14,231 nt of DNA, taken from the NCBI GenBank assembly GCA_041750975.1, contig JBGSYN010000014.1, positions 1 through 14,231 on the forward strand. The letters are read 5' to 3'. Positions 6,868 to 14,020 of the stretch are shown here, one piece after another. The notes under the pieces were generated by a model. That model did not search any database, was not told the DNA's origin, and was given only the letters and a program-made list of their open reading frames with translations. The position numbers and the translations under genes were made by a program. The stretch's first letter is position 1; each line of letters starts with the position of its first letter. The stretch is from JBGSYN01 sp041750975. Its GTDB lineage: Bacteria > Pseudomonadota > Alphaproteobacteria > Geminicoccales > Geminicoccaceae.

Positions 6868-7661
6868 TGGAAAGCGGCCACGCCGTCGCCTGTCACGGCA
6901 TCGGCAAGATCTGGGCTCAGGGAACCTACCGCGCGCACGAAGCCCTGGCCGAGGTCGATCTCGAGGTCGAGCTTGGCGAGTTCGTCGTGCTTCTGGGGCC
7001 TTCGGGCTGTGGGAAATCGACCCTGCTCTACCTCGTTGCAGGGCTCGAGGATGCCACGGCCGGCGAGCTTCGATCCTTTGGCGAGACCATTTTGAAACCG
7101 GGACCTGACCGCAGCCTGATCTTTCAGGAGACCTCGCTCTTTCCCTGGCTCACCGTCGGCGAGAATGTCACCTTCGGTCTGGGCCTAAATGGCGCCTCAT
7201 CGGCCGAGCGTCAGTCGGTGGCGACCGACGTGCTCTCGCGTGTCGGCCTGCGGCCGGCGATCGACAAGCGGCCGGACGAGCTCTCCGGTGGCATGCGGCA
7301 GCGCGTGGCCGTGGCCCGAGCACTCTCGATGCACCCCAAAGTGCTGCTGATGGACGAACCCTTCGCCGCACTCGATGTCCAGACCAGGGCCAAGATGCAG
7401 GACTTTCTCCTGGATGTCTGGCGCGACAGCGGTGCCTCGGTTCTCTTCGTGACCCACCATATCGACGAGGCCATTGCGCTCGCCGACCGGGTGGCGGTGT
7501 TCACCAGCCGCCCGGGCCGTATCAAGGAGATCGTGCCGATCGACTTGCCTCGCCCGCGCGATCCGTTCTCGCCCGAATGCCAGCAATTGCGCAAACATCT
7601 GACCGCCATACTGAGCGAAGAGGTCGATCGCGCCTTCGCCGAACAGGAAGCCATGATCTAG
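6864..7661 (+). CDS. ATPase of NitT/TauT-type ABC importer
   Basis: Cytoplasmic ATP-hydrolysing subunit, 265 residues, SsuB/TauB-like. All motifs are present: Walker A GPSGCGKST at 45-53, Q-loop with Gln88 in LIFQETSLFPW, signature LSGGMRQRVAVARAL at 140-154, Walker B VLLMDEPFAALD at 160-171, and the switch His198 in LFVTHHIDEA. The start ATG at 6864 overlaps the permease stop by 4 bp and follows AGGGGAG at 6851-6857 with good spacing; a second ATG follows directly at 6867 and cannot be excluded. It is the third gene of the transporter set, energising import through the upstream permease. The C-terminal 45 residues carry the usual FTSRPGRIKEIVPIDLPRPR tail. Nothing is truncated or missing. 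Confidence 0.95.
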   Translation: MMESGHAVACHGIGKIWAQGTYRAHEALAEVDLEVELGEFVVLLGPSGCGKSTLLYLVAGLEDATAGELRSFGETILKPGPDRSLIFQETSLFPWLTVGENVTFGLGLNGASSAERQSVATDVLSRVGLRPAIDKRPDELSGGMRQRVAVARALSMHPKVLLMDEPFAALDVQTRAKMQDFLLDVWRDSGASVLFVTHHIDEAIALADRVAVFTSRPGRIKEIVPIDLPRPRDPFSPECQQLRKHLTAILSEEVDRAFAEQEAMI

Positions 7662-7674
7662 GGAGAAATACCCG

Positions 7675-9213
7675 ATGTCCGCATCGATTGTCCGCGGTCG
7701 CCACGTCATATCCAAGGTGATCGACCGCCATAATTGGCAGCAGATCGAGGATGGCGCCGTCCTGGTTCGAGACGGCGTCATCGACGCCATCGGTCCGTTT
7801 CGAGACATCAAATCGGCCCATCCGGATCTGCCGGTCCGGGGCAATGGCCGACAGGTGCTGATGCCGGGCTTCGTCAATGGCCATCACCATATCGGCCTGA
7901 CACCGATCCAGCTCGGCTCGCCCGACATGCCGCTGGAACTCTGGTTCATCACGCGCTTGGTCTGCCGCGCCGTCGATCTCTATCTCGACACACTCTACTC
8001 CGCCTTCGAGATGATCGCCTCGGGCTGCACAACGGTGCAGCACATCCATGGCTGGATTCCGGGCAAGCTCGATCAGGTCGAGGCCGGCGCCAACGAGGTC
8101 ATTCGGGCTTACGAAGATATCGGCATGCGGGTGTCCTATAGTTTTGCCCTGCGCGACCAGAACCGGCTCGTCTACATGAAAGACGAGGACTTCGTGAAGA
8201 TTTTGCCGGAAGATCTGCAGCCGAAGATGCAGCAGCACTTCTCACGCTTCGGCATGGATCTCGACGACTTCATGACGATGTTCGAGCATCTGCATAACCA
8301 GCATCACAACAAGGATCGGGTCGGCATTCAGCTGGCACCCGCCAACCTCCATTGGTGCTCGGATGTGGCCCTGGAGCGATTGGCCGATGCCTCGGAACGA
8401 TACCAGGCGCCCATGCACATGCATCTGGTCGAGACCGCCTACCAAAAGGAATATGCAAAGCGCCGCGGCGGCGGCACGGCCCTCGACTATATCGACCGGT
8501 TTAAGATGCTGGGGCCGCGCCTGACCTTGGGTCATGGCGTCTGGCTCAATCAAAGCGACATCGAGCGGGTGGCCGAAACCGGCACCAATATCTGCCACAA
8601 TTGCAGCTCGAATTTCCGGCTGCGATCCGGTGTCGGGGCGCTCAATACCTGGGAACGGCACGGCGTCAACACGGCGATCGGCATGGATGAAGCCGGCATC
8701 AACGACGATCGCGATATGCTGCAGGAAATGCGTCTGGTGCTCCGTGCCCATCGCACGCCGGGCGACGATGACGACATTCCAACGATGGCCCAGGTGTTGC
8801 GGATGGCAACCGAAGGTGGAGCCAAGACCACGGCCTTCATGGGCAAGATCGGTACCCTCGAGGTCGGCCAGGGTGCGGACATGGTCCTGCTCGATTGGGA
8901 CAAGCTCGCCTTCCCCTATCTCGACGAGGAGACACCCGTCCTCGATGCGGTCATCCAGCGCGCCAAGACCGATGGCGTCGACATGGTCATGTGCGCCGGC
9001 GAGCCGATCTATGAAGGCGGCAAGTTCACGAAAATCGATCGCGACGCGGCGCTCGAGAAACTGCGCCAGGATCTGACCCGGGCCCTGACCGAAGAAGAAG
9101 TCGCGCGCCGCGATCTCAGCAAGCAGCTCCTGCCCCATGTCAAAAAGTTCTACGACGACTATTTCGACCCGTCGGCGCACCAGCCCTTCTACCGGCAGAG
9201 TTCCGCTATATAG
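7675..9213 (+). CDS. Metal-dependent amidohydrolase (TrzN/AtzB/SAH-deaminase-like)
   Basis: Amidohydrolase-superfamily enzyme, 512 residues, cytoplasmic. A small N-terminal beta domain (DGAVLVRDGVIDAIGP) leads into the TIM barrel. Metal and catalytic residues are visible: His70 and His72 in GFVNGHHHIG, His250 and Glu253 in MHMHLVET, His287 in TLGHGVWL, and Asp338 in GMDEAGIND; CHNCSSNFRLRSG at 307-319 corresponds to the CPxSN segment of aminohydrolases. This pattern is that of mononuclear zinc/iron deaminases and hydrolytic dechlorinases/demethylthiolases (AtzA, AtzB, TrzN, methylthioadenosine/SAH deaminase, guanine deaminase). It is longer than the usual 440-480 because of a charged helical C-terminal tail. 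The start ATG is preceded by AGGGAGA at 7660-7666 and lies 13 bp after the ATPase gene, making it the last gene of the operon. The likely role is hydrolysis of an amine, halide or ether substituent on the imported compound; the substrate is not assigned. Confidence 0.9.
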   Translation: MSASIVRGRHVISKVIDRHNWQQIEDGAVLVRDGVIDAIGPFRDIKSAHPDLPVRGNGRQVLMPGFVNGHHHIGLTPIQLGSPDMPLELWFITRLVCRAVDLYLDTLYSAFEMIASGCTTVQHIHGWIPGKLDQVEAGANEVIRAYEDIGMRVSYSFALRDQNRLVYMKDEDFVKILPEDLQPKMQQHFSRFGMDLDDFMTMFEHLHNQHHNKDRVGIQLAPANLHWCSDVALERLADASERYQAPMHMHLVETAYQKEYAKRRGGGTALDYIDRFKMLGPRLTLGHGVWLNQSDIERVAETGTNICHNCSSNFRLRSGVGALNTWERHGVNTAIGMDEAGINDDRDMLQEMRLVLRAHRTPGDDDDIPTMAQVLRMATEGGAKTTAFMGKIGTLEVGQGADMVLLDWDKLAFPYLDEETPVLDAVIQRAKTDGVDMVMCAGEPIYEGGKFTKIDRDAALEKLRQDLTRALTEEEVARRDLSKQLLPHVKKFYDDYFDPSAHQPFYRQSSAI

Positions 9214-9218
9214 GGGCA

Positions 9219-9238
9219 ATCCGTCGGCAGCTGACGGT
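9219..9238. other. Short inverted repeat downstream of the amidohydrolase gene
   Basis: Just after the amidohydrolase stop, CCGTC and GACGG flank a 7-nt loop, followed by a mildly AT-rich TATCTCTATT. The 5-bp stem and lack of a U-run make it at best a weak terminator of the left operon. Confidence 0.25.
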
Positions 9239-9312
9239 ATCTCTATTCGGGCGCGCATTCCCGGGCGATCGGAGCCTTTCCGTCGATTGCCACGGGCGAG
9301 ACGTTCGGGTTC

Positions 9313-9331
9313 TGGGCGGAAAATCCGCCCA
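9313..9331. repeat. Perfect 8-bp inverted repeat in the spacer before mprF
   Basis: TGGGCGGA (9313-9320) and TCCGCCCA (9324-9331) pair exactly around a 3-nt AAA loop. In RNA it would be a stable GC hairpin; no U-tract follows (AATGGGAGCG). It could be a factor-dependent termination signal of the left operon, a dyad protein-binding site for mprF control, or both. The rest of the spacer 9214-9411 shows no gene. Confidence 0.5.
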
Positions 9332-9373
9332 ATGGGAGCGAAATTCATCGACTATGGCGAGAACGCGCCGAAC

Positions 9374-9379
9374 TATAAG
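9374..9379 (+). promoter_or_regulatory. Possible -10 element (TATAAG) upstream of mprF
   Basis: TATAAG is one of the few AT-rich hexamers in the spacer and lies about 33 bp before the TTG proposed as mprF start. No good -35 element sits at 16-18 bp from it, so this is only a weak candidate. A 5-bp dyad GGTCG/CGACC (9380-9393) follows immediately and could fold at the mRNA 5' end. Confidence 0.2.
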
Positions 9380-9411
9380 GGTCGTCATCGACCGACGAAA
9401 ACGGCCCACCC

Positions 9412-12015
9412 TTGTCTCAACCGGACACTCTGACGCGCAGCCGAACACTCAAGGACCGGATCGAAGCGATACTTCGCCGCCGAAGTGTGACGATTGCCGC
9501 AGCGATCGTCATCGTCGCCATTGCCATCATCGTCCTGCAGCGACTGGCCGCGGATGTTTCCTGGGAGGAGGTCCGGCATGATATTGCGAATGTTCCGGCT
9601 TCCCACCTCTTGGCCGCCATCGCGTTCACCCTCCTGAGTTTCACCGCCCTTGCATGCTACGACGTCCTCGCCGTCGCAACGGTTGCGCCGGGCAAGGTGC
9701 CGCGCGCGACCGCCGCGATGGCCGGCGCCAGCGGTTTCGCCATCTCCAATCTCCTCGGTTTCTCGTGGCTTACGGGAGGCGCCCTGCGCTTTCGCATCTA
9801 CGCCGCGGTTGGCCTCGATTGGGCGCTGGTCACAGGCGTCATCACCATGTCGCTGTGTTCGATCTGGCTCGGGATAACGCTTTTGATCGGGCTGATCCTG
9901 GTCGTTCATCCCGAAGGTCTCGCCACGGCACTCGGATTGTCACCAGCGTTGGATACGGCTTTGGGCGGCGGCGTCTTGCTCGCGCTGGGGGGCTTTTATT
10001 GGTGGCTATCCCGCGGCAGGAGGGTTCTCAACCTCGCTGGCTTTCGCCTGGCTTTGCCTTCGGCACGCATGGCCTCGGCGCTGACCCTGAACGGCATCGC
10101 CGACGCGCTTGGCGCCGCACTCGCTCTTTACGTGCTCCTGCCTGGCGATTTGACCCAGAATTTCCCGCTATTCTTCATCGTCTATGTCGCAGCCATAGGC
10201 CTCGGCCTCATCAGTCACTCGCCGGGCGGTCTTGGGGTTTTCGAAGCGACGATGATCGCCGGGCTCGACGCCGGCGGCAGGCCCGAGGTGCTGGCGGCAC
10301 TCGTGCTCTACCGGCTGATCTATTTCGTCCTTCCCTTTGCCGTCGCTGTCACTGGCATCGCACTCGCGGTCATCATGGCAAAGCGGCGGGAAGCCGGCGC
10401 ATTCGTGAAGTCCGTGCATGCCATCGCGAGGCCCCTGGTACCGCCAATTGTCGCCGCCATCACACTCGTCTCGGGTGCCCTCCTCGTGATTTCGGGCAAC
10501 CTGCCCGCCGAGACCGCGCGTTTGCACATCCTTCGGGATCTCCTGCCCTTGCCGGTCATCGAGGCCTCCCATCTGCTCGGCAGCGTCGCCGGCGTATTGC
10601 TGATCGTCGTCGCGCATGGCCTGTACAAAAAGCAGCGCCGCGCCTGGTTGACGGCAACCGGATTGATGGCGGTCGGCTTGCTGACGTCCCTGTCGAAGGG
10701 CCTCGACTGGGAAGAGGCGGTTTCGCTGGCTCTCGCCCTGGGCCTGATGACGGTCTTTCGTTCGGCCTTTTATCGATCGGCCGGCGGTTCGTTGCTGCGG
10801 CTGAACTGGCGATGGCTTCTGGGCAGCGTCGCCTTCATTGCCGCTGCGACCTGGATCGGCTTCTTCGCCTATTCTCATGTCGACTACAGCAACGATCTCT
10901 GGTGGCGTTTCGCCTGGGCCGGCGACGCACCGAGATTCCTCCGGGCATCATTGGCCACCGCAACCGTTCTGGCTGCCGTCGGTCTCCATTCCTTGATCAA
11001 CGCCCACCCGAGCGCCTTGCAGCCCGAGCCGATCCCCAGCCGGGTTCGGGAACTCGTGAGGGAATCGCCACTGACCGAGGCCAACATCGCGCTCACCGGC
11101 GACAAGCGCTTTCTCCTGGCGGAGGATGGCCGTGCGTTCATCGCCTATGCGGACACCGGCGGATCGTTGATCGCGAAAGGCGATCCTGTCGGCGACCAAA
11201 GATCCGGCGAGGCGATTATCTGGCAAATGCGGGAGATGGCTGACCGCTTCGGCCGGCGATGCGCGTTCTATGCGGTGACCCAGGACTACCTTCCGGTCTA
11301 TCTCGACATGGGAATGTCGCTCTTGAAAATCGGTGAGGTGGCACGGGTCGATCTGACCTCGTTTTCGCTTGCAGGCCCGGCCAGAAGCGATTTCCGCCAG
11401 GCCCATCGACGGGCCGGGCGCGAGGGCTATCGCTTCGACATCGTCAGAACAGCGGATCTCGATCCGGATATGGCGACCTTGCGCCGGGTCTCGGATGCCT
11501 GGCTGGCGTCCAAACATGGCGAGGAAAAGGGATTCGCCCTCGGCGCATTCACCGAGGATTATATGCGCAACTTCGATTGCGCCGTATTGCGCCATGAAGG
11601 CTCCGGCGGCATCGTCGCCTTCGCCAATCTCTTTCAGGGAGCGGCACAGTTCGAGCTTTCCATCGACCTGATGCGCTACGACCCGAGCGGCCCGAAATAC
11701 GCCATGAACGCCCTCTTCGCCTTCCTGTTGTTGTGGGGCCGGGCCGAAGGCTTCAAATGGTTCTCGCTCGGTGCCGCACCCTTTGCGGGGATGCGCGACC
11801 ATCCGCTGGCAACGGTCTGGAACCGGATCGGCAGCTATGTGTATCGCCACGGCGAGCATTTCTACCATTTCGAGGGGCTGCGTGCCTTCAAGGAAAAATT
11901 CGGTCCGGAATGGTCGCCCAACTATCTGGCCAGCCCGCGCGGCCTCGACGCCCCGCTGGTTCTCTACGAGGTCAACAAACTGATATCGGGCGGCATCAAG
12001 GGACTGATCAAATGA
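9412..12015 (+). CDS. mprF: Aminoacyl-phosphatidylglycerol synthase/flippase MprF (LpiA type)
   Basis: Inner-membrane enzyme, 867 residues, normal for full MprF. It transfers an amino acid (commonly lysine) from tRNA to phosphatidylglycerol and flips the cationic lipid outward, giving resistance to cationic peptides and acid. The N-terminal flippase part (about 1-530) has many membrane helices and family motifs such as SGFAISNLLGFSWLTGGALR (107-126) and ISHSPGGLGVFEAT (267-280). The soluble synthase domain (about 555-855, GNAT-like DUF2156) includes LTGDKRFLL, GEVARVDLTSFSLAGP, a SDAWLASKHGEEKGF segment, FSLGAAPFAGM and the ending LRAFKEKFGPEWSPNYLA. An in-frame TAA at 9376-9378 bounds the frame; no ATG lies at its head, and TTG 9412 (no Shine-Dalgarno) or GTG 9487, just before the first helix, are the likeliest starts. 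The expected alphaproteobacterial partner acvB/atvA does not follow. Probably a separate transcription unit. Confidence 0.93.
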   Translation: MSQPDTLTRSRTLKDRIEAILRRRSVTIAAAIVIVAIAIIVLQRLAADVSWEEVRHDIANVPASHLLAAIAFTLLSFTALACYDVLAVATVAPGKVPRATAAMAGASGFAISNLLGFSWLTGGALRFRIYAAVGLDWALVTGVITMSLCSIWLGITLLIGLILVVHPEGLATALGLSPALDTALGGGVLLALGGFYWWLSRGRRVLNLAGFRLALPSARMASALTLNGIADALGAALALYVLLPGDLTQNFPLFFIVYVAAIGLGLISHSPGGLGVFEATMIAGLDAGGRPEVLAALVLYRLIYFVLPFAVAVTGIALAVIMAKRREAGAFVKSVHAIARPLVPPIVAAITLVSGALLVISGNLPAETARLHILRDLLPLPVIEASHLLGSVAGVLLIVVAHGLYKKQRRAWLTATGLMAVGLLTSLSKGLDWEEAVSLALALGLMTVFRSAFYRSAGGSLLRLNWRWLLGSVAFIAAATWIGFFAYSHVDYSNDLWWRFAWAGDAPRFLRASLATATVLAAVGLHSLINAHPSALQPEPIPSRVRELVRESPLTEANIALTGDKRFLLAEDGRAFIAYADTGGSLIAKGDPVGDQRSGEAIIWQMREMADRFGRRCAFYAVTQDYLPVYLDMGMSLLKIGEVARVDLTSFSLAGPARSDFRQAHRRAGREGYRFDIVRTADLDPDMATLRRVSDAWLASKHGEEKGFALGAFTEDYMRNFDCAVLRHEGSGGIVAFANLFQGAAQFELSIDLMRYDPSGPKYAMNALFAFLLLWGRAEGFKWFSLGAAPFAGMRDHPLATVWNRIGSYVYRHGEHFYHFEGLRAFKEKFGPEWSPNYLASPRGLDAPLVLYEVNKLISGGIKGLIK

Positions 12016-12043
12016 CCCTGCCTGCCGCGCGGAACCTATACGG

Positions 12044-13161
12044 CTATGCGGCCTTCCGCGTGGCGATGACGGCGATAGGGCCGCCGCCGTCGGGGCCTTG
12101 ATGCTCGGCACCGCCGGAGACAAAGAGGTCGGTGCGGCCGACCACGCCGCCAACAACCCCGCCGACCAGGGCGCGGGCATGGCGCGTGGCGTTGATGTCG
12201 CTGTCGTCCGCCATGATGTGACGAAGGCCTCGGATCGTGCCGCTGCGCGACGGCTCGGCCTTGACCAGGAGGGCAAGAACACGGTCCCGATCGGTCGCCT
12301 TGAGAGCTGCCCATCGAGCATGATACCGACGCCTGTCAACGCCTGATGCACCGCGGGCACGTCCAGGGCGTCCTGCATCACCGCATGGGCGATGGCAAGG
12401 GGTCCGGCCCAGGAGGCGCTCGTGCCGAGCACGATGATCTCGTTGTGCATGAGCTCAACCCCTGCGGAAGTGCTGGCACGTCCCGACCAGAGGGAAAAGT
12501 CGTTGCAGATCGAGCCATCATTGAGTTGCGATAGCTGGATCTCGCCCAAGGCCAGCGCCACGCCAAGGGCCGAGGCACCTCTTGAGTAACCCATCGAGGC
12601 ATAATTATCGTCGGTGACCACATTGCCCCCACGCCGCGACGCCTCTTGTCCCCGCTCAGAGGTTAGCAGCGGGCACTTAATCTGAACGAAATGGACCTCA
12701 TCGATCGCCGCGTCCTCGATGCAGGCACGCACGACGGCCGCCGTTTCCTCGACCTGGGGCATCCGCCCGATCTCTTCCGGCAGAAACGCGCGCGTCGCTC
12801 CCCGCCCGAGCGCCAGCGACGGCTGCGCCGGCACCGCACCGGTTGGGCCGACACCGTCCCTCACCGCAAAAACCAGAAAATGAGGTGACAGCCCACCCTC
12901 CGTACCGCCCGACATGATCATGGCAATCTTCTGCTCGACCATGTCCGGCGTCATGCCGAGACGCGCTGCGAACAAGTGCTTCAGCGAGTCGACGGCAAAT
13001 CCGCGCGTGAAATCGTTGACGCAGCCATTGCCTTCGGTCTTGCCGAAAACGGCAACGATGTCGGATGCCTCAACCTCGCCTCGCTCGAGAAGCCGATCGA
13101 TGCCGGACATGTCCGAGGGCGAAGCCATCGGCACCCGAAAAACCTGGCACTCACGCGGCAA
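12044..13161 (-). pseudogene. Ring-opening amidohydrolase (cyanuric acid hydrolase/barbiturase family), frameshifted
   Basis: Family enzymes hydrolyse the ring amide of cyanuric acid or barbiturate, using three structural repeats each with a Lys-Ser pair. Reading from TTG 13161, residues 1-287 contain Lys41 (GKTEGNG), Ser84 (SGGTEGGLSPH), Lys162 (VQIKCPLL), SMGYSRGASALG and Ser232 (STSAGVELMHN). After about 12300 the family sequence continues in another frame: ATDRDRVLALLVKAEP, DDSDINATRHARALVGG, and SGGAEHQGPDGGGP with the third Lys and Ser, to TAG at 12044-12046. One base is missing between about 12300 and 12312, possibly in the CCC run at 12310-12312 (plus strand). Corrected length would be about 372 residues, against about 363 for AtzD as I recall it. 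All six active-site residues survive, so decay is recent or the base is a sequencing error. The TTG start has GGAGG 6 nt upstream and overlaps the isomerase-like gene by 11 bp. Cyanurate versus barbiturate cannot be decided. Confidence 0.87.
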
Positions 13162-13984
13162 CGCCGGCCTCCGTGGCCTTCTCGACGAGATAGCGTCGGG
13201 CGTTCTGCATGTCTTCGAGCGAGCCGAAGCCGTTCGTATAGTGCCCCTTGAAGCCCGCATCCTCGACCAGCTTGAACATCCGGCCGAAATCGAGATCGCC
13301 TTGGCCTGGCACCAGATGCACCTCATAGCCGTTGCGGTGGCAATCGGCGAGGCGTACCTCGACGACCCTGTCCATCGGGATCGCCTCGACGAAGCCCTCG
13401 ATGCCGTCGGGCAGCAAATGGGCATGATTGGCGGTGAAGGACAGTGCGAACGAGGGCGAATCGATCTTCTCATAAACGTATCGCCACTCCTCGACGGTGT
13501 GGGCGAGGTAGTGGACCTCGGCGTCGGCCGGCTCCTTGTTTAGATTTTCCAGGAGCAAAACCGCACCCTTGGTCTCGGCATACTCGACCATGCGCTGCAG
13601 CCGTTCGAGCCCGGCCTGCATCCGCATCGGCACGTCGGCGGTGAAATGATAGCCCGCATGAACCACGATCCACTTCGCACCGAGCCTCGGATAGACGTCG
13701 ATATAGCCCTTCAGATAGTCATCCACGGCCTCGGACAGGATGGGAGAATATTCCGCGATATTGACCGCCGAGAGCGTGTGCAGGCCGAGCTCGATACCAT
13801 GGCGTTCGCAGGCCTTGCGGATGCCACGCGCCCGGTCTGCATCGAAGCTGGTGAAGACATTGGCGCCGGTATCGAGCTGGATGTCGATATACCGGACCTC
13901 GTTGCGGGCGGCCCACTCGATCCCGTCCTCGAGCCGCGCCCGGCGGCCGAGATCGACCCCGATCCGGTCATAAAGCGTTGCCAT
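13151..13984 (-). CDS. Xylose-isomerase-like TIM-barrel protein (sugar phosphate isomerase/epimerase family)
   Basis: Cytoplasmic TIM-barrel protein of 277 residues, of the AP-endonuclease-2/xylose-isomerase-like superfamily that includes IolE, IolI and hydroxypyruvate isomerase. Barrel strands are visible as YIDIQLD (32-38), IELGLHT (64-70), WIVVHAGYH (105-113, candidate ligand His109), VLLLENLN (142-149, Glu146), FALSFTANHAHLLPDG (179-194) and VEVRLADCHRNGYEVHLVPGQGDLDF (208-233, His216). The usual Asp in the fifth-strand DxGH pattern and the last-strand Glu are not obvious (SFTANH and HYTNGFG), so metal binding may be altered. The start ATG at 13984 follows a GGAAAGGGA Shine-Dalgarno at 13991-13999 (minus strand). 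It lies 24 bp after the enolase-family gene and overlaps the ring-opening hydrolase start by 11 bp, so all three form one minus-strand operon. It may isomerise or epimerise an intermediate; substrate unknown. Confidence 0.86.
   Translation of the reverse strand: MATLYDRIGVDLGRRARLEDGIEWAARNEVRYIDIQLDTGANVFTSFDADRARGIRKACERHGIELGLHTLSAVNIAEYSPILSEAVDDYLKGYIDVYPRLGAKWIVVHAGYHFTADVPMRMQAGLERLQRMVEYAETKGAVLLLENLNKEPADAEVHYLAHTVEEWRYVYEKIDSPSFALSFTANHAHLLPDGIEGFVEAIPMDRVVEVRLADCHRNGYEVHLVPGQGDLDFGRMFKLVEDAGFKGHYTNGFGSLEDMQNARRYLVEKATEAGVAA
13168..13172 (-). promoter_or_regulatory. Ribosome-binding site inside the isomerase gene for the TTG start of the ring-opening hydrolase
   Basis: GGAGG on the minus strand lies 6 nt upstream of TTG 13161. 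It supports TTG as start; the next in-frame candidates, GTG 13134 and ATG 13128, would cut off the conserved VFRVP strand that family members have near their N-terminus. Confidence 0.6.
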
Positions 13985-14004
13985 AGTCAGTCCCTTTCCG
14001 CGAC

Positions 14005-14020
14005 GGCGTCAGGCGACGCC
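14005..14020. other. Small hairpin across the stop codon of the enolase-family gene
   Basis: GGCGTC (14005-14010) and GACGCC (14015-14020) are exact reverse complements around AGGC and straddle the stop codon (14009-14011, minus strand), just ahead of the isomerase Shine-Dalgarno. It could modulate coupling but may be chance in GC-rich DNA. Confidence 0.25.

Noticed and set aside
6952..6974. Short direct repeat of GAGGTCGA in the ATPase gene
   Set aside because: It encodes the ordinary EVDLEVEL strand of ABC ATPases; two copies of an 8-mer in coding DNA are not notable.
9313..9331. 8-bp hairpin as an intrinsic terminator of the left operon
   Set aside because: The stem is good, but it is followed by AATGGGAGCG with no T-run and the loop is only 3 nt, so intrinsic termination is not supported.
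8242..9348. Minus-strand open frame of 368 codons opposite the amidohydrolase
   Set aside because: No recognisable domain; the plus-strand frame has all catalytic motifs of an amidohydrolase and good codon use.
12016..12043. Bidirectional terminator between the convergent mprF and hydrolase genes
   Set aside because: The 28-bp spacer contains only the 8-bp palindrome CCGCGCGG (12025-12032) without a useful loop or T-run.
10948..12297. Long minus-strand open frame continuing from the ring-opening hydrolase through the antisense of mprF
   Set aside because: After the frameshift the translation loses all family similarity and turns into Arg/Pro/Ser-rich sequence; the plus strand there is clearly mprF. 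It is a shadow frame in GC-rich DNA.
12298..12314. Programmed ribosomal frameshift instead of a lesion in the ring-opening hydrolase
   Set aside because: No slippery heptamer of the XXXYYYZ type and no clear downstream pseudoknot were seen, and this family is not known to me to use frameshifting.
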